This document shows, piece after piece, positions 9,370 through 18,540 of a DNA stretch of 64,000 nt (positions within the stretch are counted from its first letter, which is position 1; each line of letters begins with the position of its first letter). The stretch spans positions 2,852,001 through 2,916,000 of the forward strand of contig OY970261.1 in assembly GCA_963715635.1 (NCBI GenBank). Direction: 5' to 3'. The DNA comes from JAPKZH01 sp963715635. Lineage in GTDB: Bacteria; Acidobacteriota; Aminicenantia; Aminicenantales; UBA4085. The notes beneath the pieces were generated by a model, which was not told the origin of the DNA, did no database searches, and saw only the letters and a program-made list of their open reading frames with translations. The position numbers and the translations under genes were made by a program.

Positions 9370-10890
9370 TTAATCCAGCGCCCGATACTTAAAATCGTCG
9401 ATCCTCACGTCCCCCTTGCCTTTGGCCAAAATCCCGATCTTCAGGCTGGAGAAGCCGCCCAGCATGTTCTGGTGATATCCGGAGACCTCCAACGAATTCG
9501 GGCAGGCTTTCCACATTTTTCCGTCCTCGCTGTAAAAGAATTGGAGGTCGAACTCGACCATGCGGATCTTCAAGTATTTGACGGCCGGGGCTTTGATTCT
9601 GGGGCCGAATGGGGACTCGCCCTTGGCATAGCCGAAAACGACTCCACCCTTCGTGCGGACTCCGGCGAATATTTTGTCGTTATAGTAAGCGACAAGACCG
9701 GCTTCGACGTCGCCTTCCAATCCCAGCTTGATGGACGCCTCATAGGAATGATCGCCGACCGTGCTGTGAAGAACACGGCAATCTTCGGGGGAAGCCGTCA
9801 ACGTCAGCGCGCCATCTTTCAATACGTAGCTCTCAAATGCACCCGGGCCGGAGAACTGCCATTGGAGCTTTAGCACCGGCCCTGAAAAATCATCGGATTC
9901 GATGGTGATGTTCTTAAACCTGCGAACGGAGCCTTCCGTCCTCGGATCGCGGAGGCTTTTGAACCAGCCGTTTTTCGTCCATTCGATGGGCTCGATCAAA
10001 GTGTTCCGCCCCAGCGGCGCATAGCCGTTCTCGTAACCATGATAAACTATATACCATCGCCCGGCCGCATCCGCGAAAATCGTTCCGTGGCCCTTGGACC
10101 AATATCTCTCCGCCCGGCTCCATGTATGGACAATTGGATTGAAAGGACTGTTCTCCCACGGCCCGAGCGGATTTGCCGAACGCGCGGAGACAACCATGTG
10201 GCTGGTCGAAGGCCCGGCCGTTCCGCCCTGCGCCGTTGTCAGATAATAATATCCAGCTTTATAAATCAGCTTGGGAGACTCGGAATAGAAACCTTCGACG
10301 ACCCAATCCTCGGGATATTTCCAGCCGTCATAAACACGCGCCGGCTGGCCCACCACCGAAAGGCCGTCAGGGGCAAGCTCGACGACCCGGCCGCTATCTA
10401 CATACAAGAATCTCTTTCCATCCGGTGTCGCGATGTGTCCCGGATCGATTCCTCGCAGATGGAGATCGACCGGTTCGCTCCACGGCCCTTCGGGCCTGGC
10501 GGCGGTCACAACCCAGTTCGTGCTTGCCGCCGGGAAATAAATGTAGAATTTGTCCTTGTAGTAGACGAAATCCGGGGCCCAGACATCGCCGACGAATTTA
10601 TGCAGGGCATGGCAAACACGTTCCCAGTGCATTAAATCCTTCGAGTGCCAGACAAGAAGCCCCGGCATATACGTATAAGAAGAATGCGTCATGTAAAAAT
10701 CGCCGCCGACGCGGACGATCGTCGGATCGGCGTAATCGCCAGTCAAGACGGCATGAATGCCGGGGCCTGCGGCCGCCGTTTCTTGAGCGGATTGGCCCGA
10801 TAGAAGCGCGAAGCAAAGAAAGATAATAATACTTGCGATGGAAATCTTCTCCTCCACCCGCCGGCGGAAAGCGAATTTCTTATTCAGCAT
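9370..10890 (-). CDS. Secreted GH43-family glycoside hydrolase
   Basis: Exported arabinanase/xylosidase-type enzyme of about 506 residues. The signal peptide is SIIIFLCFALLSGQSAQ. The five-bladed propeller shows the GH43 catalytic set: ADPTIVRVGGDFYMTHSS (base Asp), VWAPDFVYYKDKFYIYF (pKa-tuning Asp) and VVEGFYSESPKLIYKAGYYY (acid Glu). The last 150 residues form a beta-sandwich (DDFSGPVLKLQWQF, KIGILAKGKGDVRIDDFKY) like those attached to many GH43 enzymes. I chose the ATG at 10890, with GGAAGGCGG upstream. Another ATG at 10908 overlaps the stop of the C69 peptidase gene (TGATG), so coupling with that gene is likely. Confidence 0.88.
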   Translation of the reverse strand: MLNKKFAFRRRVEEKISIASIIIFLCFALLSGQSAQETAAAGPGIHAVLTGDYADPTIVRVGGDFYMTHSSYTYMPGLLVWHSKDLMHWERVCHALHKFVGDVWAPDFVYYKDKFYIYFPAASTNWVVTAARPEGPWSEPVDLHLRGIDPGHIATPDGKRFLYVDSGRVVELAPDGLSVVGQPARVYDGWKYPEDWVVEGFYSESPKLIYKAGYYYLTTAQGGTAGPSTSHMVVSARSANPLGPWENSPFNPIVHTWSRAERYWSKGHGTIFADAAGRWYIVYHGYENGYAPLGRNTLIEPIEWTKNGWFKSLRDPRTEGSVRRFKNITIESDDFSGPVLKLQWQFSGPGAFESYVLKDGALTLTASPEDCRVLHSTVGDHSYEASIKLGLEGDVEAGLVAYYNDKIFAGVRTKGGVVFGYAKGESPFGPRIKAPAVKYLKIRMVEFDLQFFYSEDGKMWKACPNSLEVSGYHQNMLGGFSSLKIGILAKGKGDVRIDDFKYRALD

Positions 10891-10907
10891 TGGCGGTCCG
10901 CCTTCCA

Positions 10908-12641
10908 TCAGACGATGTCGCCCGTGTATTTGGTCAGGAGTTTCTTCCGGAGTTCCCGGTAGAGTTTGACGATCCGTTCCATCCGCGAGATTGTGAGGTC
11001 CGTCAGGTATTTCCGCGCTTGGCCGGCATCCTTCCGAAGAAGATCCTGTGCTTTTTCGTCCACCGCGGCTTGGTCGGAGAAGAAGCTGTTTTCTAGGGGT
11101 TCCCGTGCCTCCTTCAAATCCTTGACCGCCGGCTGCCACCGCAGGAGCATAAGTTTCTCCACAAAGTCAACCGCCCAGCGGGCCGAGTCCTCGCTGAATT
11201 CATTGTAGTCGTAATTTTTGTACAAGGGCGAGACATCCGTGACGCCCGCATAGATCGGGATATACATGCTGACGAAAGGATTGTCCACATAGAACCAGTA
11301 AATCCCGCCCACCGCATCGGGGAGCCACGACCTGAGCTGGGCGACCATTCCATACCCCTGGGTGGCGATGGTCCGGTGATGCCGGATGCGCAACACCCTT
11401 TCCATCTCCGGGGATAGGAAGGGCGTGGCCATCGGGCTTTTCTCGACCTTGCCGCCGCCCGGGACGAGCCAGGCGGGGTCCCAGGTCATGTCGTAGATGG
11501 TGTCCTCGAAGACCGAGCGCTGAAAGGCGATCACGTCCCGAACAGAGAGCTTTTTCTCCGGCTTGACCGAAAAAGGATAGAAGGAAGCACCCTCGATAGG
11601 CTGGGCGTAGAGGGTGCCCGGGCCGGCCCCATCGCGGAGGCCGCGCTTCGGCCAAGCTTTCAAGGAAGGGGCGATGGTGCTGTAGATCAGCCAAAGGCGG
11701 CTGAGGTTCCCTTCCCGTATGGGCGGAGAATAAACTTCCTGCCAGATGAAAGGGTGGCCGCTCTTCGGGTCGTACCAGCCTCTATCTACGGCCTCCTTTA
11801 TATAATTAGACGAGGCCATGATGTCCGGCGCCTTGGGGTCGATTTCCCGGATCCTGACGAAATTGGAGATGACGACGACATGGTCGTCCGGAACCCGGCG
11901 CGCCGCCCAAATGGCTCCCGGTTTTCCGCTTTCTGGAGTCCATTCCGCCCCAACGCTGAAGATTTCCATAACCCACAGTTCCCGGGGGTCGGCGATGCAC
12001 AAGGCCTCTGACCCCCCGCACGAGGGAAGGAAGCCGTATTTTTCCATGAGGTTTGCGATGAGGCGCACGGCCTCTCGGGCCGTCGAACATCTCTCGAGGG
12101 CGAAGACCTGGGCCTGCTCGATGGTCATGATCTGGCGTGTCACCCCCTCGATGAAGGGGACATCGAGCTCCTGCTTCTGGGCACACGTGCTTTCACCTAT
12201 GGCCAGTTGGCGCTCGTTGATCTGTGAGTATCCCGTGTGAAAGTAGGTCAAGGTCTTCTCCACCTGAGGGATGCGGCCGATGACTTTTCCGAAATCGCCG
12301 AGAGGCAGGGCCTTCCGATCGTCGTCGCGGCCGAAATAGACCATGCCCCAGTGAACCGGGGCCATGGTTCCTTTGGGATAGGTCCGCCCGGGAATGACCT
12401 GGACCCGGCATTCACTGCAACAATCGGTGTGAGAAGTCATGACCGAGCCGTCGATTGAGGCATTCCTCCCGACGCCTATGACGGTGCAGCCTTCCTTGCT
12501 GCCCTCTCCCTCCGTCTGGACGTCGGCCATGGAAACCGGGCCCGGGCTTTGGTGTGGCGACGATGGTTTTTCGCCGTAAGCCCCGACAAGAGCCGAGAAT
12601 ATGCCCAGAGCAAGAAATGCGAGCAGCCATTTTGATCTCAT
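10908..12641 (-). CDS. Secreted C69 family dipeptidase
   Basis: N-terminal-nucleophile peptidase of the C69 (PepD/U34) family, 577 residues, cleaving dipeptides or short peptides outside the cytoplasm. A signal peptide covers residues 1-22. Unusually, about 30 linker residues follow before the nucleophile Cys52 in GCTVIGVGRNASIDGSV, so a propeptide must be removed to expose Cys. Conserved blocks include MTSHTDCC, INERQLAIGEST, SCGGSEALCIADPRELWVME and YAQPIEGASFYPFSVKP. It is the first gene of a pair with the GH43 gene. This family is frequent among secreted enzymes of amino-acid-fermenting bacteria. Confidence 0.9.
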   Translation of the reverse strand: MRSKWLLAFLALGIFSALVGAYGEKPSSPHQSPGPVSMADVQTEGEGSKEGCTVIGVGRNASIDGSVMTSHTDCCSECRVQVIPGRTYPKGTMAPVHWGMVYFGRDDDRKALPLGDFGKVIGRIPQVEKTLTYFHTGYSQINERQLAIGESTCAQKQELDVPFIEGVTRQIMTIEQAQVFALERCSTAREAVRLIANLMEKYGFLPSCGGSEALCIADPRELWVMEIFSVGAEWTPESGKPGAIWAARRVPDDHVVVISNFVRIREIDPKAPDIMASSNYIKEAVDRGWYDPKSGHPFIWQEVYSPPIREGNLSRLWLIYSTIAPSLKAWPKRGLRDGAGPGTLYAQPIEGASFYPFSVKPEKKLSVRDVIAFQRSVFEDTIYDMTWDPAWLVPGGGKVEKSPMATPFLSPEMERVLRIRHHRTIATQGYGMVAQLRSWLPDAVGGIYWFYVDNPFVSMYIPIYAGVTDVSPLYKNYDYNEFSEDSARWAVDFVEKLMLLRWQPAVKDLKEAREPLENSFFSDQAAVDEKAQDLLRKDAGQARKYLTDLTISRMERIVKLYRELRKKLLTKYTGDIV

Positions 12642-12691
12642 CGATTTGCCTCCCTGTCAGATCGATATCTCATTTCAACGGTCACAGCCGT

Positions 12692-14947
12692 TCATAAAAC
12701 AAACGTATAAGAATATTTAATCATGACGGCCCGGCCGCTGTAGTAAGGCCGATATGGGATTTCCCCGGCGCGATTCGTGTTGAGTCCTTCATTGAAGACC
12801 AGGTAGAGGTCGTTGCCTTCCCGGGGGTTGAAGCGCAGCCTTACGTTGGCGGTCACTTGGTCCACAGCGCTGTCGTATTGGATGAAGGCCGAGGCGGAAA
12901 ATTTCGTACTCAGCGTCGCCAGCAGCCGCACCTGGCCGATCTGAGCTGTCAAGACCTGGTGCCGTTTGGAAAAATCCACGCGGTTAAATTCATAATAGCC
13001 GCTCAGCGTGAGGTCCGAAGAAATGCCCCATACGGGCCTGATCCCGAGAGTCGCCCGCCAGCCGTCGTAGAATGAGCCGGCATCGATCGTCATCGTGGCA
13101 CTCAAAAGCTTGCCGAAGGGCGTTTGAACATATCCTTTGAGCCCGTAGAATGAATAGTCACCTGGAGGCACAAAAACTTTATCAAAAAACGAAATCTCCT
13201 CCCGCACATTTTCGCGATACATTTTGAGGGCAAGTTCGCCGTTCCAGCCGGGCTTGGTCAGGAATCCCCACCCCGGGCCGACCTCGGCCGATTCCAGGGA
13301 ATGGTCCTCATTGCGGAAATATATATAGCCGTCGGTAAAAAGATAATGTTGGCTCAAGAACGATTTTTCTCCGGGCAGCCAGCCGTAGAGAATCCGGTTG
13401 CCGAATCGGCTGAAATCCTCGCGCATCTCAAAACCCATTCCCGGGTCATAATCTTTGCCGGAACGGGAGAAGCCGAGGTTGAAACCCAAGCCTTTCCTTG
13501 TGCGCCTCTCCCAGCCGATTCTGAACCGGGCCGGGTCGAGCGAGCCGGGATTATTGTCTTTGCCGGTTTCAAAAGACTGGGCCCAATTCAAGAGCAGATA
13601 ATCATCTCCATGAACCCGGAGTGTTCCGTCCAAGCCATAGACTGTATTGTAAGAGCCGTCCGTGCCGAGCCGGGTGGTGACCATTCCCCCGACATAGGAA
13701 TAAGGGTTGAAAACCCTCCGCCGGGCCCGGAATACGCCGAAATTTTCCGAGGAGAGGTTTTCCTCATGAAGAGGCGCGGTCTGCATATCCAGAAAGCCCA
13801 GGTCCCAGGGGCCGAGCCGCCCCACCAGTCGAGCTCCGCCGTAAATGCGGACGGATTCCTCTTCAGCGATCCCGATTCTCCGGCTGTAAAAAAGCTGGTT
13901 GTACTCGCCGAAGTTGAAATCAAAAATACCGGCCCGCTCCAGGAAAAAGAGCCTCTTCTCGGGGAAGAAGAGCGAAAAACGGGTGAGGTTGACCTGGTAA
14001 TCATCAGCTTCGACCTGGGCGAAATCCGTGTTCAAAGTCAGGTCGAGGGTCACGTTGCTGGTCAGGCCGTATTTGACGTCCAGACCCGCTTCATAAGTGG
14101 GCTTATCTGTATGTACATATGCCGTTTCCTCATCATTCAGGTCATTGGTCTGTCCATAGCCCCCGAGGCCGTAGGGCGTGATATAGAGCGGCCGGCGGCT
14201 GCGCACGCCTTCCAGGACGATTTCGGCCGCTTGGGAGGGCTTCCACATAGCCATCGTTCCAAGCTTTGGGTCGACGGCGGGGAACGTCACGCCCTCCGCT
14301 TTGCGGGGAATCCAGCGAAAAGCGATCAGGCCCATGACAACGCGGCCATCCCGGTCTTGGAAACGCAAGCTGGAAAAGGGAATTTGCATCTCGACGAACC
14401 AACCTTGATCGTTTTTGACCACCGCGACATCCCAAAACGTATTCCAGCTCGGGTTGATGGGCATATCGTTGATCGTTTTTTGTTCGGCGTCGTTGGATAC
14501 CGTTCCGTCCCAGCGCAGGCCGGAAGGCGTGGTGAAAAAGCCTAGGGCATTCTCTTTGTCGTTGAACGTATCGAAAAGGACGCCGAGCCATTCTGTGTTC
14601 GACTCGAAATAATCGCGCTTTTTGGACGGCGCCTGAATTTTCGAAGGCTCCCGGTCGTAGAGCCGGGCGGCCACATAGAGATGGACGTCGTCGAAACCGA
14701 TCAAAATCTCGGTCTTCTCGGAAGGCGGATTCCCATAATTGGGCAGAAACATGACTAAGGGCAGGGGTCTGATATCCTTCCAAGCGTCTTCGTTGCTCAA
14801 GCCATCGAGAGTGACGAGGCCCGAAACTCTCTGGATGATAAGAGGCTCTTTAGCCTGAGGATAGGATCGTGTTTCCCGGGATAGCCCTTGATCGGCTGTC
14901 AACAAGGACGCGGCAAGCCACAATAAAAAAAGCTTTTTGTATTTCAA
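12692..14947 (-). CDS. DUF5916 outer-membrane barrel with CBM9-like domain
   Basis: Large exported protein, about 751 residues. After a signal peptide (KKLFLLWLAASLLTADQG) comes a CBM9-like carbohydrate-binding domain (about 35-210: VSGLVTLDGLSNEDAWKDI, EILIGFDDVHLYVAARLYD). The DUF5916 region follows, with alternating beta strands and the family signature LFFPEKRLFFLERAGIFDF. It ends in an aromatic strand (MIKYSYTFVL), as outer-membrane barrels do. I chose the TTG at 14947 because it puts the signal peptide at the N-terminus. The frame extends to 15046, with an ATG at 15019. Role unknown; probably glycan binding or uptake at the outer membrane. Confidence 0.82.
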   Translation of the reverse strand: MKYKKLFLLWLAASLLTADQGLSRETRSYPQAKEPLIIQRVSGLVTLDGLSNEDAWKDIRPLPLVMFLPNYGNPPSEKTEILIGFDDVHLYVAARLYDREPSKIQAPSKKRDYFESNTEWLGVLFDTFNDKENALGFFTTPSGLRWDGTVSNDAEQKTINDMPINPSWNTFWDVAVVKNDQGWFVEMQIPFSSLRFQDRDGRVVMGLIAFRWIPRKAEGVTFPAVDPKLGTMAMWKPSQAAEIVLEGVRSRRPLYITPYGLGGYGQTNDLNDEETAYVHTDKPTYEAGLDVKYGLTSNVTLDLTLNTDFAQVEADDYQVNLTRFSLFFPEKRLFFLERAGIFDFNFGEYNQLFYSRRIGIAEEESVRIYGGARLVGRLGPWDLGFLDMQTAPLHEENLSSENFGVFRARRRVFNPYSYVGGMVTTRLGTDGSYNTVYGLDGTLRVHGDDYLLLNWAQSFETGKDNNPGSLDPARFRIGWERRTRKGLGFNLGFSRSGKDYDPGMGFEMREDFSRFGNRILYGWLPGEKSFLSQHYLFTDGYIYFRNEDHSLESAEVGPGWGFLTKPGWNGELALKMYRENVREEISFFDKVFVPPGDYSFYGLKGYVQTPFGKLLSATMTIDAGSFYDGWRATLGIRPVWGISSDLTLSGYYEFNRVDFSKRHQVLTAQIGQVRLLATLSTKFSASAFIQYDSAVDQVTANVRLRFNPREGNDLYLVFNEGLNTNRAGEIPYRPYYSGRAVMIKYSYTFVL

Positions 14948-15166
14948 GGGTTCGCTCTTTTGCGGATTGTTATTTTCTTCTTCGCACCCGGCTGTGGACC
15001 TCCTCCTCTCGCTAGACATCCGTCCTGCCAAACGCCTCAGAATCATAGCTTCGTCCGAGCGGCGATGTCAAGAAATCCGCAAGGGAGGCATAAGAACCGG
15101 ATTGCTTCCCGGTCAATCCAATTGACAAAACCGGCCTGCACGAGAAGAATGAAGGGGAGGCAGAAA

Positions 15167-16648
15167 ATGAAATCATGGCATAAGTTATTGGCAATCATCG
15201 CGATTCTTGTTTTGGGGATGGCCGGCTCGTATTCATCTTCCAATACGAAAATGCTCCTGGTGGTCAATTTCGATGTGGAGGATTACATCACGCCGGAGTC
15301 CGAACGTATTGATGATATCCCAAAATGGCTTGCCGAAATCATGTCTGAAGAGGGTGTCACCGGGACGTTTTTTGTGATCGGCGAGAAAGCTCGGTCCTTG
15401 GAGAAGCGCGGACGCCGCGATGTCATTGCGGCCATGGCCAAGCACGACATCGGCAGTCATACGAATTTCGGATCCATCCATCCCACCGTGACGGAACAAC
15501 TCGAAAAAGCGGATTGGGAAAACGGCGTGCGGCAGATGTTCGACCAGGAATCTGCCGGCGTCAAGGAATTGGAGCGCATTTTCGGCGGGCCCGTGACAAC
15601 TCTGGCCCGACACGGCGGTTCCTACGGGCCGCAATTGATTTGCGCTCTGGGCAAAATGAAAGCCGCATACGCCGGTTCGCCGCTCAATCTTCCTGGCCGG
15701 AATGTCGTCTGGTTCTGCAACGCGCTGAATTTTTATGGCCAGTATGACGGATTCGACGACACATATTCCCGGGACGACCTGTTTGAACCGCTTTTTGATA
15801 AATTCAAGGCGGAATTGCCCAAATTGGTCCAGACCGTCAACGTCCTTCCTCTCTTTGCCGGACACCCCACGAAAATACGCGCCCTGCAGTTTTGGGATCT
15901 CACTTATTATGACGGCAAGAATCCCGGTCCGGGGGAATGGAAAACGCCCGAGCTTCGCCCCTTGGCCAGCATGAAAACGGCTCAAAAGAATTTTCGTCGT
16001 TTGATGCGGTATTTAAAGAGCCAGGATGGGATCGAAGTCACCACATTTCGTTCTTTGATGGAGCTTTATTCTCAACAGCAAGAATTTTTAACAAGCGCAG
16101 ATTTGCGCGAAATCGCCGAAATCACCCTCAAGAAAAAAATGATCGTTCCCAGCGAGTCCTTTTCTCCTGCCGAAGCATTTGCCGGTTTCGCAAAATCGAT
16201 CAACGCCTATCAAGGTAACGGATCACTCCCCCAAATCCTGGAAGCGATTCGGCCTCTTGGTCCCCTGGAAATGCCGGTTTCTCAGCCGGGAATTTCCCAT
16301 GTCACTTTAAAGGATGTGTATGAACTGGCTCGAAAAGCAAATGATTATATCCAGCGGATCGGCTCGTTGCCTTCGTTTTTATCCGTCGGAAATTCGCAAA
16401 TTGGAACCGGTTCTTTGTTCGCGCTTTTCAGCGCTGTTTATCTGGACTTGAATCTTGAAAAGTCGCGCTCGGATTATGAGGTCCCCTCGTTCGATGCCTA
16501 TCCTAAAACCAACGAGCAAGACATTATCCGGCGGATCGAAGATTTTAAATCCTGGCCGGTTCATCGCCGCGACCTGGACATGAAAAACATCATTGAAATA
16601 ACAAAGCTGCAGCTCTGGACGCTAAAACCGGCGCATAAAATATCGTAG
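15167..16648 (+). CDS. Exported polysaccharide deacetylase with PMBR-like tail
   Basis: NodB-fold carbohydrate esterase of about 493 residues, starting after GGGGAGG. A signal peptide ends near residue 22. The metal-binding set is visible: VVNFDVEDY (Asp36 and Asp39) and GSHTNFGSIHP (His98 and His105). The catalytic domain ends near residue 300. The C-terminal third has two stretches (SFSPAEAFAGFAKSINAYQG and ISHVTLKDVYELARKANDYI followed by GSLPSFLSVG) that look like pseudomurein-binding repeats, which attach enzymes to cell walls. Likely substrates are N-acetylated glycans, wall or foreign. It diverges from the DUF5916 gene and is monocistronic. Confidence 0.8.
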   Translation: MKSWHKLLAIIAILVLGMAGSYSSSNTKMLLVVNFDVEDYITPESERIDDIPKWLAEIMSEEGVTGTFFVIGEKARSLEKRGRRDVIAAMAKHDIGSHTNFGSIHPTVTEQLEKADWENGVRQMFDQESAGVKELERIFGGPVTTLARHGGSYGPQLICALGKMKAAYAGSPLNLPGRNVVWFCNALNFYGQYDGFDDTYSRDDLFEPLFDKFKAELPKLVQTVNVLPLFAGHPTKIRALQFWDLTYYDGKNPGPGEWKTPELRPLASMKTAQKNFRRLMRYLKSQDGIEVTTFRSLMELYSQQQEFLTSADLREIAEITLKKKMIVPSESFSPAEAFAGFAKSINAYQGNGSLPQILEAIRPLGPLEMPVSQPGISHVTLKDVYELARKANDYIQRIGSLPSFLSVGNSQIGTGSLFALFSAVYLDLNLEKSRSDYEVPSFDAYPKTNEQDIIRRIEDFKSWPVHRRDLDMKNIIEITKLQLWTLKPAHKIS

Positions 16649-16786
16649 AGCCATCTCTAGGGCATCAATCGGAGTCAATCTGGAGGAAAAAACCCCTTCC
16701 AGCTGGCCTGGGAAGTCCCGGCCGCTAAAGCGCCAGGAATAAGAAAAAAATCGCTTTTTGCGCTACCTGGCTGCGTGGCCGCGATG

Positions 16787-18394
16787 TCATCGGCCGATGA
16801 GCCTCAAAAACGCCCGAACCTCGTCGAGCGTGACGAAGCCGTCGCCGTTTGTGTCCATCCTCCGAAAGAGGACGGGGCGAGGAAACTCTTCGGGCGTGAG
16901 CTTGCCATCCTTGTTTTTATCGAGCCTATCGAACCATGACTTGACCTGAGCCGGCTGGGGAAGCGCGGCCCGCTGGTTCGGTGTCAATTTGAGACGCAGA
17001 GCGGGCTTTTCGCCCGGCGCCGCTTGCATCTGACCGCCGCCTAATCGCCATTTCGGTTCTGCCATCTCGGCGTTCCAGGAATCATGCAGCGCTTGAAGCG
17101 TCTTGACGTCTTCGGGGCGGTCCTTCGCCAGGTTCTTGCTTTCGCCCGGGTCGTTGACGACATCGTAGAGGCCGCCCTGCTCGGCCCGCCCCGACCAGAC
17201 GAGCTTGAGTTTGCCGTGGCGGACCGCCCGCTGGTTGGCGAACATCCGCCAATAGAGCGTTTTGTGGGGCACTTCGGCTTTTTCGCCAGTCTGGTAGGGC
17301 ACGAGGTCGACGCCGTCGAGCTTCCAGGCCGGGTCGATCACAGCGCCGGCGGCGGCCACCACGGTCGGATGGATGTCGAGCGAAATCACGGGCCGGTCGT
17401 CCACCCTTCCCGCCGGCAACCTCCCCTTCCACTGCATCATGAACGGAATACGGATACCCCCCTCGAGAACCTGAGCTTTGAAGCCGCGGAGCGGGGCGTT
17501 CGAGGAGGTCGTCTGCGGCGTGGGTCCGCCGTTGTCGCTGAGGAAAATGACAAGGGTTTTATCCTCAAGGTTGAGCTCCCGGAGCTTGTTTAAAACCCCG
17601 CCGATCGCATCGTCCATGGCCGAAAGCATGGCGGCGTGCTTCCGGCGGAGGTCGTCCTTGATATTCTTGAAACGGTTGAGGTATTTCTGGCCGGCCTCCA
17701 TGGGAGTGTGAACGGCGTTGAAGGGGAGATAGACGAAGAACGGCTCGTTCTTGTGGCGGTCGATGAACGACAGAGCTTCGCGGGCCAAGGCATCGGTCAG
17801 ATACTCCTTTTCCTTGACGGGTTGAGTGCCGCGCTGGATCGATCCATCGTTCATCCGCCGGCTTCCCGGCGTGTAGGAATGGGCTCCACCCATGAACCCA
17901 TAAAATTCATCGAAGCCGCGTTTGGTCGGATGGAACTGAGGTTGGAAGCCTAAATGCCATTTGCCGAACATGCCTGTCGCGTATCCGAACTTTTTCATCC
18001 GTTCGGCGATTGTCGACTCATCGAGTGAGAGGCCAAAATCCGGCTGCGCCTGGTTGATCGGTCCGGGGTTGGTCTCGTGGCCAAAGCGCTGCTGGTAGCG
18101 ACCGGTCATCAGGCCGGCGCGCGTCGGAGAACAGAGCGGCGCCGAGACGTAGCCGTGCGTGAACCGGACGCCGTTCTTGGCGATCGAATCGATGCTGGGC
18201 GTAGGGATATCCGTGCATCCTTGGACACCGACGCCGGCATAGCCGAGGTCGTCGGCAAGAATGAGGACGATGTTGGGCCTTCGCCCCGCCCCGGACTGCT
18301 CGGCCGCCTGAGCGAACGGAAAGAGTTCATTGCGGACAACGAAGACGGCCGCCGTGCCTTTGCCGATAGTCCCCAGGAAATCGCGCCGCTTCAT
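16787..18394 (-). CDS. Tat-exported sulfatase with C-terminal EF-hands
   Basis: Type I arylsulfatase-family enzyme, 535 residues, hydrolysing sulfate esters, probably of sulfated glycans. It starts with a Tat signal (MKRRDFLGTIGKG) preceded by AAAGGAGGAGC. Metal ligands are in ILADDLGYAG (Asp48, Asp49). The formylglycine site is CSPTR, with Cys88 as the residue an FGE or anSME enzyme must convert. I see no such maturase in the window. The C-terminus carries two calcium-binding EF-hand loops (DKNKDGKLTPEEF and DTNGDGFVTLDEV). It sits alone between the deacetylase and the FAD oxidoreductase. Confidence 0.92.
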   Translation of the reverse strand: MKRRDFLGTIGKGTAAVFVVRNELFPFAQAAEQSGAGRRPNIVLILADDLGYAGVGVQGCTDIPTPSIDSIAKNGVRFTHGYVSAPLCSPTRAGLMTGRYQQRFGHETNPGPINQAQPDFGLSLDESTIAERMKKFGYATGMFGKWHLGFQPQFHPTKRGFDEFYGFMGGAHSYTPGSRRMNDGSIQRGTQPVKEKEYLTDALAREALSFIDRHKNEPFFVYLPFNAVHTPMEAGQKYLNRFKNIKDDLRRKHAAMLSAMDDAIGGVLNKLRELNLEDKTLVIFLSDNGGPTPQTTSSNAPLRGFKAQVLEGGIRIPFMMQWKGRLPAGRVDDRPVISLDIHPTVVAAAGAVIDPAWKLDGVDLVPYQTGEKAEVPHKTLYWRMFANQRAVRHGKLKLVWSGRAEQGGLYDVVNDPGESKNLAKDRPEDVKTLQALHDSWNAEMAEPKWRLGGGQMQAAPGEKPALRLKLTPNQRAALPQPAQVKSWFDRLDKNKDGKLTPEEFPRPVLFRRMDTNGDGFVTLDEVRAFLRLIGR

Positions 18395-18540
18395 TGCTCC
18401 TCCTTTAGCCATAGGATATCTCTCTCCGCTTATTTAGACAACTGACGCAATAAAATATTAGGATAATCGAAAAAATTAGTCAGGTATCCAAATTTAGCGG
18501 CGCGAGGCTATAAGGCTCGACTCCATTCTCATCATAGTCC

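Noticed and set aside
13301..14545. 414-codon plus-strand frame inside the DUF5916 gene
   Set aside because: Antisense shadow in GC-rich coding DNA; the DUF5916 frame has clear motifs.
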